Positions 1-9,388 of a DNA stretch of 64,000 nt are shown piece after piece. The notes beneath the pieces are model-generated. The model did not search any database and was not told the origin of the DNA. It was given only the letters and a program-made list of their open reading frames with translations. This stretch comes from Marivirga lumbricoides (GTDB lineage: Bacteria > Bacteroidota > Bacteroidia > Cytophagales > Cyclobacteriaceae): positions 124,001 to 188,000 of the forward strand of contig NZ_BMEC01000007.1 in the NCBI RefSeq assembly GCF_014636295.1, read 5' to 3'. Within the stretch, counting starts at the first letter, position 1. Each line of letters starts with the position of its first letter. The position numbers were made by a program, and so were the translations under genes.

Positions 1-17
1 TTGCATTCTGGATCAAT

Positions 18-1250
18 ATGGTTTTGCAGTTTAGATTAAATATTGTATTCCGGGACTTAAAGATATTATGTACCTATTTATGGGTTTTTTCTATTCCTTT
101 TCATCCAAATCTCAATACTTATCTTTTAGTTATTTTATTCATTTTAATTATTTTTCTTAAAAGAGGCAAGGAAGAAATAGGCAAAAGAAAACTTACTTTT
201 ATTCTATTATTGCCGGTAATTCCAATATTATATAGTGTTATTTTTTTTTTAGATTATGATTTGTGGTTTAAGGCCTTAGAATCCCAATCAGGGTTGTTTT
301 TTATTCCATTTATCTATCATTTCTATCCTAAAATTACAGAAAAGCAAGTTATCAAGAGAATATTCAAGGTACTAATAGTGTCTGTTTATTTTGCAATTGC
401 AATTTGTTTAATAGGAATTTTTATTAAGTTAAATCACTGGGAAGATCCTCTCTCATATTTACTTCACAATCCAAAATATCAAAAATCTTACTTAACTACC
501 TTTATTGGTATTCACCCTTCTTATATTTCCATTTATTTATTATTTACTTATGTAATTTTCAATATTTACTTCAAAATCAAAAATCTTTTATTAAAGGTTG
601 GATTTGATGCTGTAAATTTGTTTTTATTTATTTTAATTGATTCAAGAATTGGAATAATATTGTTTCTAATCCATTTCTTTTATTTTAATTTTTTAAACTA
701 TAAATCTAAATTCCTTGGCGCGGTTTTTACTACAATAATATGTGTTCTATTGTTTATTCCTGACTTTAAGGAGAGCATTATAAATAAAACAAATAATCTA
801 AATGAAATATTGAGAGGAGAAGGATTTGAAAACCTTTCCGATAATAAATCTCCAAGATTAATTATTTATAAATGTTGGTTTCAACTCAATAAAAGAATCG
901 AACCGATTTTTGGGAATGGTTATAGATGGTTTAAAGAAGCGGCATTAGAATGCTATGCAGAATCTAATGCTAAAAGTCATTTTGATAAACAATACAATGA
1001 ACATAATATGTATTTGAATATATATAATAGAAGCGGTATTGTAGGATTACTTTTTTTTTTAATTCCTTTCATCTATACCGTACGCATAAAAAATTCAGTG
1101 TTTAGCAGCCTTTTTCACTCACTAATATTTATAATGTTGTCTTTCTTTTTAGTTGAGAACGTTCTTTCTGTTCAGAAAGGTGTTGTTTTCTTTTCCTTCT
1201 TTTACGGACTGTTATTATCTGCAAAGTCAACAAACTATGTTAGTTCATGA
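18..1250 (+). CDS. O-antigen ligase / Wzy-type polymerase family membrane protein
   Basis: A 410-residue, highly hydrophobic protein with about ten to twelve predicted membrane segments, starting at the first ATG of the window. A periplasmic loop near residues 260-330 is followed by the motif NEHNMYLNIYNRSGIVG (about 326-342), which matches the His-containing E-x-H-N-x-Y region of the Wzy_C / O-antigen ligase family. Members polymerise or transfer lipid-linked glycans on the periplasmic side of the inner membrane. The stop overlaps the start of the downstream flippase by 4 nt (ATGA), so the two are translationally linked. Sequence cannot tell ligase from polymerase. Only 17 nt of upstream sequence is visible, so an earlier start cannot be excluded. 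Confidence 0.8.
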   Translation: MVLQFRLNIVFRDLKILCTYLWVFSIPFHPNLNTYLLVILFILIIFLKRGKEEIGKRKLTFILLLPVIPILYSVIFFLDYDLWFKALESQSGLFFIPFIYHFYPKITEKQVIKRIFKVLIVSVYFAIAICLIGIFIKLNHWEDPLSYLLHNPKYQKSYLTTFIGIHPSYISIYLLFTYVIFNIYFKIKNLLLKVGFDAVNLFLFILIDSRIGIILFLIHFFYFNFLNYKSKFLGAVFTTIICVLLFIPDFKESIINKTNNLNEILRGEGFENLSDNKSPRLIIYKCWFQLNKRIEPIFGNGYRWFKEAALECYAESNAKSHFDKQYNEHNMYLNIYNRSGIVGLLFFLIPFIYTVRIKNSVFSSLFHSLIFIMLSFFLVENVLSVQKGVVFFSFFYGLLLSAKSTNYVSS

Positions 1251-2470
1251 AAATAAATTTTCTTAATAAAAAAATACTGAAAAATTTTTCGTTTTTAACA
1301 GTATTTCAATTCTTCAACTTGGCACTACCTTTAGTAGTATTACCTTATTTAATAGACACATTAGGCAAATCATTATATGGGATGTACGTGTATTCTCAAG
1401 CAATTCTTTCATTTTTCACATTGTTGATTAACTTTGGTTTCAATATATATGCGGTTAAAGAAATAGCAGAAAACAGAAATAATAATAATAGACTAAATAG
1501 TATAGTTTCGTCTATTTATTCAGCAAAATTAGTACTTCTTTTGACATCCGGAGTGTTTTTGCTTTTTACAATATTTCTAATACCTGAAATTAGTAATCAC
1601 AAATATTTATACATAATAGGATTTTTAATGTGTATTGGTGAATTTTTTATGCCAATGTGGTTCTTTCAAGGATTGTCTGATTTGAAGACCTTTACTTATT
1701 CAAACGTAATTATAAAATTATTCTTTACCTGCTCAATATTTTTCGTCATAAAATCAAGTAACGACCTTTACTTAGTTCCTTTAATATTTGGATTAAATGC
1801 TCTTTTTAGTAGTTTATTTGGTTTTTGTTTAATGATAAAAAAATATAAAATTCGATTCGTTAGATCACAAATGAAAAATATTTACGGCTTTTTTAAGAAG
1901 TCATATCCTTTTTTCTTTTCAAGGGCGTCCTCAGTTATTATGACTAGGTCAAATTCTGTTTTAATCGGTACATTTCTAGGTTATAATTGGGTAGCAATAT
2001 ATGATATTTTAGAAAAAATTGTAGGGGCATTGTTAATTCCTTTTAATTTACTAAATCAATCTTCATACCCAGCAATCGCCGAAAAAAAGGATTTAAAGTT
2101 ATTTAATAAGGTATTTAAAATTAGCCTGATTTCTTCTTTAGCAATATACCTCCTATTATTGATGACAGGAGAAGTTATTTTTTCAATTCTAAGTGGCGCA
2201 ACTTTGGAAAGAAGCAATTACTATTATTTAATTTACTACGGACTTTTAATTCCAATAGTCAATATTATTTATCAATTAACTACTTTACTTATCGTTAAAA
2301 ATAAGAATAAATATTATTCAAAATCTCTCATTTACTCCCTACTTGTATATATATTAGGGGTAATAATTATTTATTATTTTAATGTAATTTCGCTATTTAC
2401 GATTATATCAGTTAAGTTATTCGCTGATGTATCTAACATTTTGATTATGCTCCAATATAATAAAAAGTAG
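1247..2470 (+). CDS. Wzx-type polysaccharide flippase (MATE/MOP superfamily)
   Basis: A 407-residue polytopic membrane protein with about 12 hydrophobic segments and regularly spaced basic loops. The N-terminal stretch (SFLTVFQFFNLALPLVVLPY, about residues 15-34) and the region around SYPFFFSRASSVIMTRSNSVLIG resemble the polysaccharide biosynthesis protein / Wzx family. Wzx proteins flip undecaprenyl-PP-linked repeat units across the inner membrane, which fits a place beside a Wzy-like gene. It overlaps the previous gene by 4 nt. Base composition is very AT-rich, as is common for Wzx/Wzy genes. After it the operon is interrupted by the decayed gene at 2604-3183. Confidence 0.85.
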   Translation: MKINFLNKKILKNFSFLTVFQFFNLALPLVVLPYLIDTLGKSLYGMYVYSQAILSFFTLLINFGFNIYAVKEIAENRNNNNRLNSIVSSIYSAKLVLLLTSGVFLLFTIFLIPEISNHKYLYIIGFLMCIGEFFMPMWFFQGLSDLKTFTYSNVIIKLFFTCSIFFVIKSSNDLYLVPLIFGLNALFSSLFGFCLMIKKYKIRFVRSQMKNIYGFFKKSYPFFFSRASSVIMTRSNSVLIGTFLGYNWVAIYDILEKIVGALLIPFNLLNQSSYPAIAEKKDLKLFNKVFKISLISSLAIYLLLLMTGEVIFSILSGATLERSNYYYLIYYGLLIPIVNIIYQLTTLLIVKNKNKYYSKSLIYSLLVYILGVIIIYYFNVISLFTIISVKLFADVSNILIMLQYNKK

Positions 2471-2603
2471 AAAGGTCTCATTTTATAATGAGTGACAAAT
2501 ATCTAAATAGTATACTTCACTCTTAGTTTTTTTGTTTTACATTAATGTTTGTTCTTAATTCTGTTTTTATTTAAATTATAATCTACCTATAAGTATAAGA
2601 CTT

Positions 2604-3183
2604 ATGAAAAAAGATGTGCACTCAGAGGCAAATGATAAAATCCAATCTCCAAGGGGGATAGTTTCCAATGTTCAAGAGTTAGTAAAGCTCAAATAAAGCA
2701 TTATTGATTTTGGATGTGTTATAGAAACTTTTCTCAATGTTTTGTCATGGAGTAGGAAAAGCTATTCGATTAGATGGTATCGGGCTAGAGAAGAACAAAT
2801 TTTAAGAATTTTAAAAATGGAGGAATTTACTGTTGCTGAATTGTAAGCAACAGGTAATGTAGAGACTAAATATGACTTAGTTGTATACTTGGAAATGGCA
2901 GAATATTTAATAAAAGAATTTGTAGATATTATTGTTATGAATTAGTAAGTGCTAGTCATATGATTCTTTTTTCAGCTACAACTCTTAATTAATGAGGAAA
3001 GAATCACCTAACGGACAATGGGTTGATTATTGGATTGATAAATTTGATCATTTCAGGTTTGATCTCTATGATATTTTGACGCCAAAAATTTGGATTAGTG
3101 ATAAAGTTTGTTTTTGGTATAAAAAAAAACATATTTATGATAACAGAGGAACTAATTTACATAGCGTTTTCAATATATGCTAG
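2604..3183 (+). pseudogene. Decayed class I SAM-dependent methyltransferase
   Basis: Fragments of one methyltransferase can be read in order across different frames. The first is an opening MKKDVHSEANDK with an ELVKLK segment, then an in-frame TAA, then SIIDFGCVIETFLNVL, which corresponds to the SAM-binding motif I (usual form VIDFGCGxGTFL). Frame-shifted pieces follow: HGVGKAIRLDGIG, YDLVVYLEMAEYL (motif like YDLVVCLEVAEHL), ILFSATTLN, and last NGQWVDYWIDKF ... DILTPKIW ... VCFWYKKK (2992-3183). At least two frameshifts and several stops separate them, so the gene is dead. The family alignment is from memory. A 63-residue open frame at 2992-3183 is only the C-terminal remnant. Probably once a sugar O-methyltransferase of the polysaccharide locus. 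Confidence 0.8.
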
Positions 3184-3258
3184 GTTTGATAAATGGTAAA
3201 TTAGGCTGTAAAACATATTTAACTTTAAGGGCTTTATTTAAAAGAATAAGTGAAAGAA

Positions 3259-4404
3259 ATGAGTGAAAATAAATTTAAGCTATTATTAATATCAGATTCA
3301 ATAATACCTCATAATAGTGCTAACTCGGTACACGTTATGAAAATGGCTAGCGCTTTTGCTGAAAATAAATTGTCAACAGTTTTATTTGCAAAAAAGAATC
3401 AAAAGATTGAGTCACATAATGATTTGTACGATGTATACAATGTGAAGGAGAATTTTACTCTTAAGCTTACAAATAAGCTTAATAAACTACATAGTAGATT
3501 TATAAGTTTATTTGTATTTCCATCTCAGATTCTATTTGACTATGAGAGGAAATCCGTGATGATATATAGTTTAAATGTGTATTCAGCATATATTCTTTCA
3601 TTGTTTGGTTATAATGTCATTTATGAAAGCCATTCTATGATAAAAAATAGAATTTATAATTTCTTTGAAAAGAGTCTTTTTAAAAATGATTCCTGTAAAA
3701 AAATTGTTGCAATATCTAACTCTTTAAAAACTGACTTGATAAAAAAATATAAACTTCATCATGATAAAATAGTTGTACTTCCAGATGCAGCCGATTCTGT
3801 AGAGTTAGACGAAGTTCCTCCATTTTCTCTGAAAGGCGATTCCGGAAAAATTAATATAGGTTATGTTGGTAGTTTGCACTCAGGAAAGGGAATAGAACTT
3901 ATATCTGAAATTGCTTTAAAGATAAATACTATAAACTTTCATATCGTAGGGGGAAATGAAAACCAAATTGATACATGGCAAAAAAAGCATTCTGAGGATA
4001 ATAATATTTTTTTTTATGGACATCAATCCCAAAAAGTTATTCCTTCTTTTTTGAAGTCTTTTGATGCTGTTTTATTGCCTAATCAAAGAAGTGTATTTGG
4101 TGCTGATGGTAAGGAAGATATAGGTAAATATACCTCACCTATGAAGTTATTTGAATACATGTCTTCTAAAAAGGTGATTTTTGCTTCAGATTTGCCTATT
4201 TTAAGGGAGGTATTAAGTGAGGAAAATTCGATTTTAATTAACCCAGATATGGTTGATGAATGGGTTGAACAGTTAAAAAAATTTAATGAATCCCCTGATT
4301 CATATAAATCATTAGCAGAGAAAGCACATAAATTATTTCTTAGAAATTACACTTATAATTCAAGAGCATTTAAAATAAATAATGTTATACGGTCTGTTAT
4401 GTGA
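3259..4404 (+). CDS. Glycosyltransferase family 4 (GT4)
   Basis: A 381-residue cytoplasmic GT-B fold glycosyltransferase. The N-terminal half has the GT4-like opening LLLISDSIIPHNSANSVHV with a basic region. The C-terminal half has IGYVGSLHSGKGIELI (about 195-210, donor-binding start) and SPMKLFEYMSSKKVIF (about 293-308), the usual E-x7-E-like nucleotide-sugar region. It would add one sugar to the growing lipid-linked repeat unit. I prefer the ATG at 3259; a GTG nine bases upstream would add three residues. It is separated from both neighbours by eroded intergenic sequence and may have its own promoter. Donor and acceptor are not predictable. Confidence 0.85.
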   Translation: MSENKFKLLLISDSIIPHNSANSVHVMKMASAFAENKLSTVLFAKKNQKIESHNDLYDVYNVKENFTLKLTNKLNKLHSRFISLFVFPSQILFDYERKSVMIYSLNVYSAYILSLFGYNVIYESHSMIKNRIYNFFEKSLFKNDSCKKIVAISNSLKTDLIKKYKLHHDKIVVLPDAADSVELDEVPPFSLKGDSGKINIGYVGSLHSGKGIELISEIALKINTINFHIVGGNENQIDTWQKKHSEDNNIFFYGHQSQKVIPSFLKSFDAVLLPNQRSVFGADGKEDIGKYTSPMKLFEYMSSKKVIFASDLPILREVLSEENSILINPDMVDEWVEQLKKFNESPDSYKSLAEKAHKLFLRNYTYNSRAFKINNVIRSVM

Positions 4405-4628
4405 GAACTTTTTTTAATTAAAATAATGCCTTATAAATTTACTAAGGGCGTATAACGTTTTTAGAAAAAGACTTGCAATATGAATTTTTTCTATGAAATA
4501 GGTACGGTGTCAATTAAAGAAAGAGGAAGAGAATTGCGTTAAATGCTCCAAGAAATTCTGCCTTAATTATTACTGGGCTTTCTTTAAAAACTCAAATAAA
4601 CTGATTAAAAGTACAATATTTTGACATA
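4405..4628 (+). other. Stop-rich intergenic stretch, possible gene remnant
   Basis: A 224-nt gap inside an otherwise tightly packed polysaccharide locus. All frames are interrupted. One frame reads APRNSALIITGLSLKTQIN at about 4543-4599 before a stop, which could be the end of a degraded gene, but I cannot assign it to a family. No hairpin terminator or clear promoter was seen. Confidence 0.3.
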
Positions 4629-5864
4629 ATGCTTCGTAAAATTATTTTTCTTGTCACTACTTTTTTTTTAATCATAGGGTTAAAATTAAAAGACCCTATT
4701 TCTATCGATTTAAATATTGCTATCCCATTTTTATTTACAATAACATATGGGTTAATCTATGTTGTAAATAATAGGTTTAGTATATCAAAAATCTTATTAA
4801 TTCTTATCAGTTTTTCAATTCCAATTATAATTTCTTTTTGTATATCTCTGACTTTAAATTCATCAGATTCAGTTGATATAATAAATTTTGCAATTAAATT
4901 AATCCTATTCTCAATCTTTGCATTTTTTATTTCAAAACTTTACTTAAAATATTATTCAAGTGAGATATTATTATTACATATTAATTATTCAATCGTCTTA
5001 CATGCTATTATAATAATTGTTTTTTTTCTTTCTCCAGACCTAAGAAATCTTTTTTATGAGTTCAGTGACGTAAACGATTTAATGTTGACACAAATTGGGG
5101 AATTTAGAATTGCGGGGTTTTCTGGTGGTGGTGGTGCGTTATTAAGTGTTCTTCAGTCATCTGGTATAATTTTGTCAGGCTATTTGCTTGTAAAAAAACA
5201 AATCTCTTTTGCTTATTTCTTAATCTCCAATATTTTACTAATCGTTTCAATTTTACTTACCGGCAGAACAGGGATTTATGTTTTAGTAATTTTTTTCCCC
5301 ATCCTATATATTGTTTTACATAAATTCAGGTTTAAAATAAATGGAGCGATACTTAAAAGAGTTTTCGCTTTTATAATTATATTATTTTTTGTTGGTATAT
5401 TGTCATTATTTTTAATTCCTGCGGAATACTATGATTTTTTCATGGAAACTTCCATTACTCGGTTTCTAAATACATTCCAATCGAAAAGGAACACATTCCA
5501 TATTATATTTGAAATGTATTTTTTGCCAGATTTAGATAGAATTCAATACCTTTTTGGCACATCTTACTTTGGTAGGCATCCTGATCACTTGCTTGAATCA
5601 GATATAGGCTACATAAGAGTCTTTTATGGTGCGGGTATTATCGGAATGTTATCTATATATCTTCCATACATTTATATGCTCTACTTAGGTTTTAAATATG
5701 GTTTTTCTAAATTTAATATTCCTTCCTATCAATTACTATTCATCTTTACATCGATGATTTTAATATTGGAGTTGAAGGAATCATTCATTTTTGCCAGGCA
5801 TTTATTGCCGTTAAATTTATTATTACTATTTATCTGTTCTCATGAAAAAAAAGTTATTAATTAA
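4629..5864 (+). CDS. Wzy-like O-antigen/capsule polymerase, polytopic membrane protein
   Basis: A 411-residue protein with about ten to twelve hydrophobic segments. The segment LLTGRTGIYVLVIFF (about residues 200-215) resembles the conserved TGSRTG-like helix of Wzy/O-antigen ligase proteins. A late loop SDIGYIRVFYGAGIIGML (about 325-342) matches the 'D-x-G-Y-x-R-x-x-Y-G-x-G' signature of Wzy polymerases. It lacks the E-x-H-N motif seen in the first gene of the window, so this is the better candidate for the polymerase. The ATG at 4629 follows the 224-nt gap. Its 3' end overlaps the next glycosyltransferase by 23 nt, and from here the locus runs as a tight operon. Confidence 0.8.
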   Translation: MLRKIIFLVTTFFLIIGLKLKDPISIDLNIAIPFLFTITYGLIYVVNNRFSISKILLILISFSIPIIISFCISLTLNSSDSVDIINFAIKLILFSIFAFFISKLYLKYYSSEILLLHINYSIVLHAIIIIVFFLSPDLRNLFYEFSDVNDLMLTQIGEFRIAGFSGGGGALLSVLQSSGIILSGYLLVKKQISFAYFLISNILLIVSILLTGRTGIYVLVIFFPILYIVLHKFRFKINGAILKRVFAFIIILFFVGILSLFLIPAEYYDFFMETSITRFLNTFQSKRNTFHIIFEMYFLPDLDRIQYLFGTSYFGRHPDHLLESDIGYIRVFYGAGIIGMLSIYLPYIYMLYLGFKYGFSKFNIPSYQLLFIFTSMILILELKESFIFARHLLPLNLLLLFICSHEKKVIN

Positions 5865-6969
5865 CGCTTTAGCGGCTCAAGATGGTGGCGGAATAACCTA
5901 TTTGACTAATATTTTACCTCTATTTGACAAAGAAAAGAATCTAGAAATCATATTACTTCTTAATTCAGGAAACAAGGATAAAATAGAGAAGATACATTTA
6001 AAAAACATACAAAAAATATATATTCCAAAAACTAATAATATTTGGTATCGAATATTTTGGGAATTTTTTAACATGGAAACATTAATAAACAGTAATAGAG
6101 TCACCCACTACTATTGCCCAGGCGGAATAATGGTCCCATTTAAAATAGGCAATGTTACTACTATAGTAGCTTTTAGAAATATGCTTCCTTTCTACAAGGA
6201 AGTTTTTAAACACTATAATTTTAAAGAAAGATTAAGATTACAATTACTTAAAAAATTGAGTTTACTCTCTTTTAAAGGTGCAGATAAAGTTGTTTTTATT
6301 TCCAGCCATGCCAAACAAGTGATTGAGAAATATATTCCAAGTATAGATGCTAAATCCGAAACCATTTATCATGGAAAAAATGATTTATTCAACCCACACA
6401 AAATTCCAAAATCTGAAGAAATTCCTGATTTATTAATAGAGCCTTACATAATTTACGTTTCAACAATTACTGTTTATAAACATCAACATGAATTAATTGA
6501 AGCATATTATCAATTAGTTCAAATTGGTGTTAAGGTAAAGAGAATTTTATTGGTAGGTTCTGTTGGGAGTGAATATGGAGATAAATTATTAAATAAAATC
6601 AAGGAATTGAAACTGGAAAACCAAATAGTTTATGTTGGGAAAATTGAATATGAAAAACTTCCTAAATACTACCAGAATGCTGATTCAGTAATTTATGCCT
6701 CATCATGTGAAAATTGTCCTAATATTTTGATAGAATCTATGTCTATGGGTAAAATCATTTATTCATCAAATTGTTATCCAATGCCAGAATTTGGAGGAGA
6801 TTCTTTAATTTATTTTAATCCAAAATCAGTTAAAGAATTTAAAGATATCATTTTACAAGAATCAAATAGGGTTCATAATGGCGAGTTAAATGAAAATACC
6901 ATAAAAACAGCCAGCCAATTTGATTGGAAGAATACATATCATCAAACTCTTAAATTTATAATGAAATGA
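5842..6969 (+). CDS. Glycosyltransferase family 4 (GT4)
   Basis: A 375-residue GT-B glycosyltransferase. The N-terminus MKKKLLINALAAQDGGGITYL carries the Gly-rich acceptor-side loop common in mannosyl/rhamnosyl GT4 enzymes. The C-terminal domain has YIIYVSTITVYKHQHELIEA (about 201-220) and CPNILIESMSMGKIIYSSN (about 291-309), where the two Glu-bearing positions bind the nucleotide-sugar phosphates. It starts inside the end of the Wzy-like gene and its stop overlaps the CapA-like gene by 4 nt, so it is part of the operon. Specific sugar unknown. Confidence 0.87.
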   Translation: MKKKLLINALAAQDGGGITYLTNILPLFDKEKNLEIILLLNSGNKDKIEKIHLKNIQKIYIPKTNNIWYRIFWEFFNMETLINSNRVTHYYCPGGIMVPFKIGNVTTIVAFRNMLPFYKEVFKHYNFKERLRLQLLKKLSLLSFKGADKVVFISSHAKQVIEKYIPSIDAKSETIYHGKNDLFNPHKIPKSEEIPDLLIEPYIIYVSTITVYKHQHELIEAYYQLVQIGVKVKRILLVGSVGSEYGDKLLNKIKELKLENQIVYVGKIEYEKLPKYYQNADSVIYASSCENCPNILIESMSMGKIIYSSNCYPMPEFGGDSLIYFNPKSVKEFKDIILQESNRVHNGELNENTIKTASQFDWKNTYHQTLKFIMK

Positions 6970-8012
6970 TTTTTGTTGGAGACATAGCACTGCCTGATTC
7001 AGCTTCGATTGATTATACTGAAGCACGCGAGGTTTTTGGCGGAAAATCTATTGTGGGTAATCTAGAGGGCAGTTTGACAAAATTCAGTTCTACTAGGGAG
7101 CACCATGTCTTTAATAGCCTGAATTCTATTGAGAAATTGTGCAGTGATTTTAATTTTAAAGCTTTCTCGATAGCAAATAACCATATCTTAGATGTAAATG
7201 ATATCTCGAATACTTTCGCCAATATTCAGCATCTTGATTTAAAGCTTTTTGGAGCAGGAGAGAATTTATTTAAAGCTCAGCGTTCAATTTTTTTAGAGGA
7301 AGATGGAAGTAGAATATATTTTTTAGGGTTTGGATGGGAAGCGAATAGTTGTAAACCTTCTTCAGAGGATAAACAAGGTGTAAATCCTTACAGGAGAGAT
7401 AATGTCTTATACTGTTTGGATGTGCTAAAGCAAAGCATCACCAAAGATGATAAAATTGTAATTTATTTTCATTGGAACTATGAATTGGAAATTTACCCCC
7501 AACCATTTGATAGGGAGTTCTCAAGAGAATTAATTCAAAAAGGTGTGGATGTGATTTTAGGATCACATGCTCACAGATGTCAAGGGATAGAATATTATAA
7601 TAATAAACCAATCATTTATGGTCTTGGTAACTGGTTATTTCCTCAGGAGATTTTTTGGGATAATAAATTAAAATTTCCTGATTTCACCCTTACTCAAATG
7701 GCAGTCGAGATAGACTTTAATGATTTGAGCAATTTAGAAATTCATTGGTTTGAGTTAGATCGAAAAAAATCTAAATTAAATTATATCAGGTCGGAAAAAT
7801 TTAGTGGGTCTGAAAAAATACAGGAACTAACTCCTTTTTCAGGTATTTCAAATAAACAATATACTAAATGGTTTTCTCAAAATCGATTTCAGAAAAAACT
7901 TTTACCAATATTTAAATATAAGGATTCAACATTAACAGTAAAGTTAAAACTTCTTTGGATATCTTTGCGACATTGTACAATTGTACTATTGTTAAAACTT
8001 GGTCTTAAGTGA
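6966..8012 (+). CDS. CapA / PGA_cap-family metallophosphatase-like protein
   Basis: A 348-residue protein with the full set of CapA-family (calcineurin-like fold) metal motifs: VGDIALP at the N-terminus, GNLEGS (about 32-37), ANNHILD (about 70-76), HWNYELE (about 168), GSHAHRCQ (about 198-205) and YGLGNWLFP (about 217-225). CapA was named from poly-gamma-glutamate capsule synthesis, but homologues are common in bacterial polysaccharide loci with unknown chemistry. No signal peptide is visible at the chosen start, which overlaps the upstream gene by ATGA; the short hydrophobic C-terminus (about 328-346) might associate with membrane. Next to a PaaK-like ligase it could act on an acylated or phosphorylated sugar; that is inference. 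Confidence 0.85.
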   Translation: MIFVGDIALPDSASIDYTEAREVFGGKSIVGNLEGSLTKFSSTREHHVFNSLNSIEKLCSDFNFKAFSIANNHILDVNDISNTFANIQHLDLKLFGAGENLFKAQRSIFLEEDGSRIYFLGFGWEANSCKPSSEDKQGVNPYRRDNVLYCLDVLKQSITKDDKIVIYFHWNYELEIYPQPFDREFSRELIQKGVDVILGSHAHRCQGIEYYNNKPIIYGLGNWLFPQEIFWDNKLKFPDFTLTQMAVEIDFNDLSNLEIHWFELDRKKSKLNYIRSEKFSGSEKIQELTPFSGISNKQYTKWFSQNRFQKKLLPIFKYKDSTLTVKLKLLWISLRHCTIVLLLKLGLK

Positions 8013-8039
8013 GAATATCAATAAACATTTTTTTGGAAT

Positions 8040-9383
8040 ATGGTTGAAAAAATCTACTTGCAATCCCCCTATTTGTTTAAATTATTTCTAATAAATATAA
8101 AAGGTTTTTTTATTAATAAAAGAAGATACAATAAGGCTTTCAGAAGTATTTATGTTAAGAGTAAAGAAAGACTAAAATGGGATGAAGAAAAGATAAATGA
8201 TTTTAAATTAAAATTATTAAATAGGAGGCTAGTTGAGGCAAAAAACAATTCAGTTTATTACTCTGAACTAATTCCGGAGAATTTCAGGATAAAATCATTT
8301 GATCAATTATCTAATTTCCCAATTCAGACGAAGGTATTTATAAAGGAGAACTTAAATGCGGTAATTTCAGATACCCGATCAGTTCCTTACATAACTTCGA
8401 ATACAAGTGGAACCACCGGATCTGGGTTAGTCTTCCCAGAAAGTCTGAGGAGCGAAAAGGAAAAATGGGCAATCTGGTGGAGATACCGTGAATTACATGG
8501 GATAACCCAGAAAGAATGGTGTGGCTACTTTGGAGGTAAAGTAATATTACCAACCAATAAATCGTACAAGAAACCTTTTCTAAAAGTTCACACAACTAAA
8601 CAGCTAATGTTCAGTATGTATCATCTTAACCATAATACAGTTGATAGTTATGTAAAATCAATAAATGAGAATAGTATAAGATGGCTACACGGTTATCCCA
8701 GTACTCTGAGTTATTTCGCAGCTCTTATTATTGAAAAAAAACTTGCTTTCAAACATAAAGTTCAGTGGATAACTACGGGGGCTGAGAATTTACTTTTGAG
8801 CCAAAAGAAACTTATAAAGAAAGCTTTTGGAATAAATCCAATTGAACATTACGGGTTAAGCGAGCCCGTAGCTAACATATTCCAATGTATAAAGGGTCAC
8901 TTGCATGTAGATGAAGACTACTCTCATGTTGAACTAATTCATTCTTTTGAAAACTATTATAAGATTGTTGGGACATCTATTTTTAATGAATGTTTACAAT
9001 TTTTGAGATATGACACCAATGATTTAGTAGAATTCTATGAGCAGGATAAATGCGACTGTGGATATCATGGTAGAGTTGTAAGAAATATCGAGGGAAGGCG
9101 AGAAGATTTTTTAACTTTGAAGAATGGAACAAAAATTGGTAGATTAGATCATATTTTTAAGGATTTAGTCAACATAAAAGAAGCTCAAATATACCAGCAT
9201 TCCAACTATAACATAGACTTTAGGATTGTAAAATCTGAAAACTTTAGCGAACAAGATAAGATTGAGCTTAACAGTAAAATCACGAAATTTTTACCTACTG
9301 CCAATTTTAAAATTGTGTTTAAAAACAAAATTGAAAGAACATCAGCCGGTAAAGTTAAATTTGTCATTTCTGAAATAAAGTAA
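8040..9383 (+). CDS. PaaK/CapK-like adenylate-forming enzyme
   Basis: A 447-residue member of the phenylacetate-CoA ligase / CapK family. The ATP-binding P-loop TSNTSGTTGSGL lies at about residues 117-128, followed by the later core motifs ITTGAENLLLSQ, EHYGLSEPVANIFQC and a C-terminal GRREDFLTLKNGTKIGR that fits the hinge before the small domain. Cys residues in the segment KCDCGYHGR (about 339-347) are typical of the subgroup. These proteins adenylate a carboxylate. In polysaccharide loci they are thought to activate an acyl or amino-acid substituent, but the substrate is unknown here. Gaps to neighbours are 27 nt and 5 nt, so it is operonic. Confidence 0.85.
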   Translation: MVEKIYLQSPYLFKLFLINIKGFFINKRRYNKAFRSIYVKSKERLKWDEEKINDFKLKLLNRRLVEAKNNSVYYSELIPENFRIKSFDQLSNFPIQTKVFIKENLNAVISDTRSVPYITSNTSGTTGSGLVFPESLRSEKEKWAIWWRYRELHGITQKEWCGYFGGKVILPTNKSYKKPFLKVHTTKQLMFSMYHLNHNTVDSYVKSINENSIRWLHGYPSTLSYFAALIIEKKLAFKHKVQWITTGAENLLLSQKKLIKKAFGINPIEHYGLSEPVANIFQCIKGHLHVDEDYSHVELIHSFENYYKIVGTSIFNECLQFLRYDTNDLVEFYEQDKCDCGYHGRVVRNIEGRREDFLTLKNGTKIGRLDHIFKDLVNIKEAQIYQHSNYNIDFRIVKSENFSEQDKIELNSKITKFLPTANFKIVFKNKIERTSAGKVKFVISEIK

Positions 9384-9388
9384 TTTAA

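Noticed and set aside
2477-2492. Short inverted repeat (CTCATT / AATGAG) after the flippase gene as a terminator
   Set aside because: Only six base pairs, AT-rich, and not followed by a T-run.
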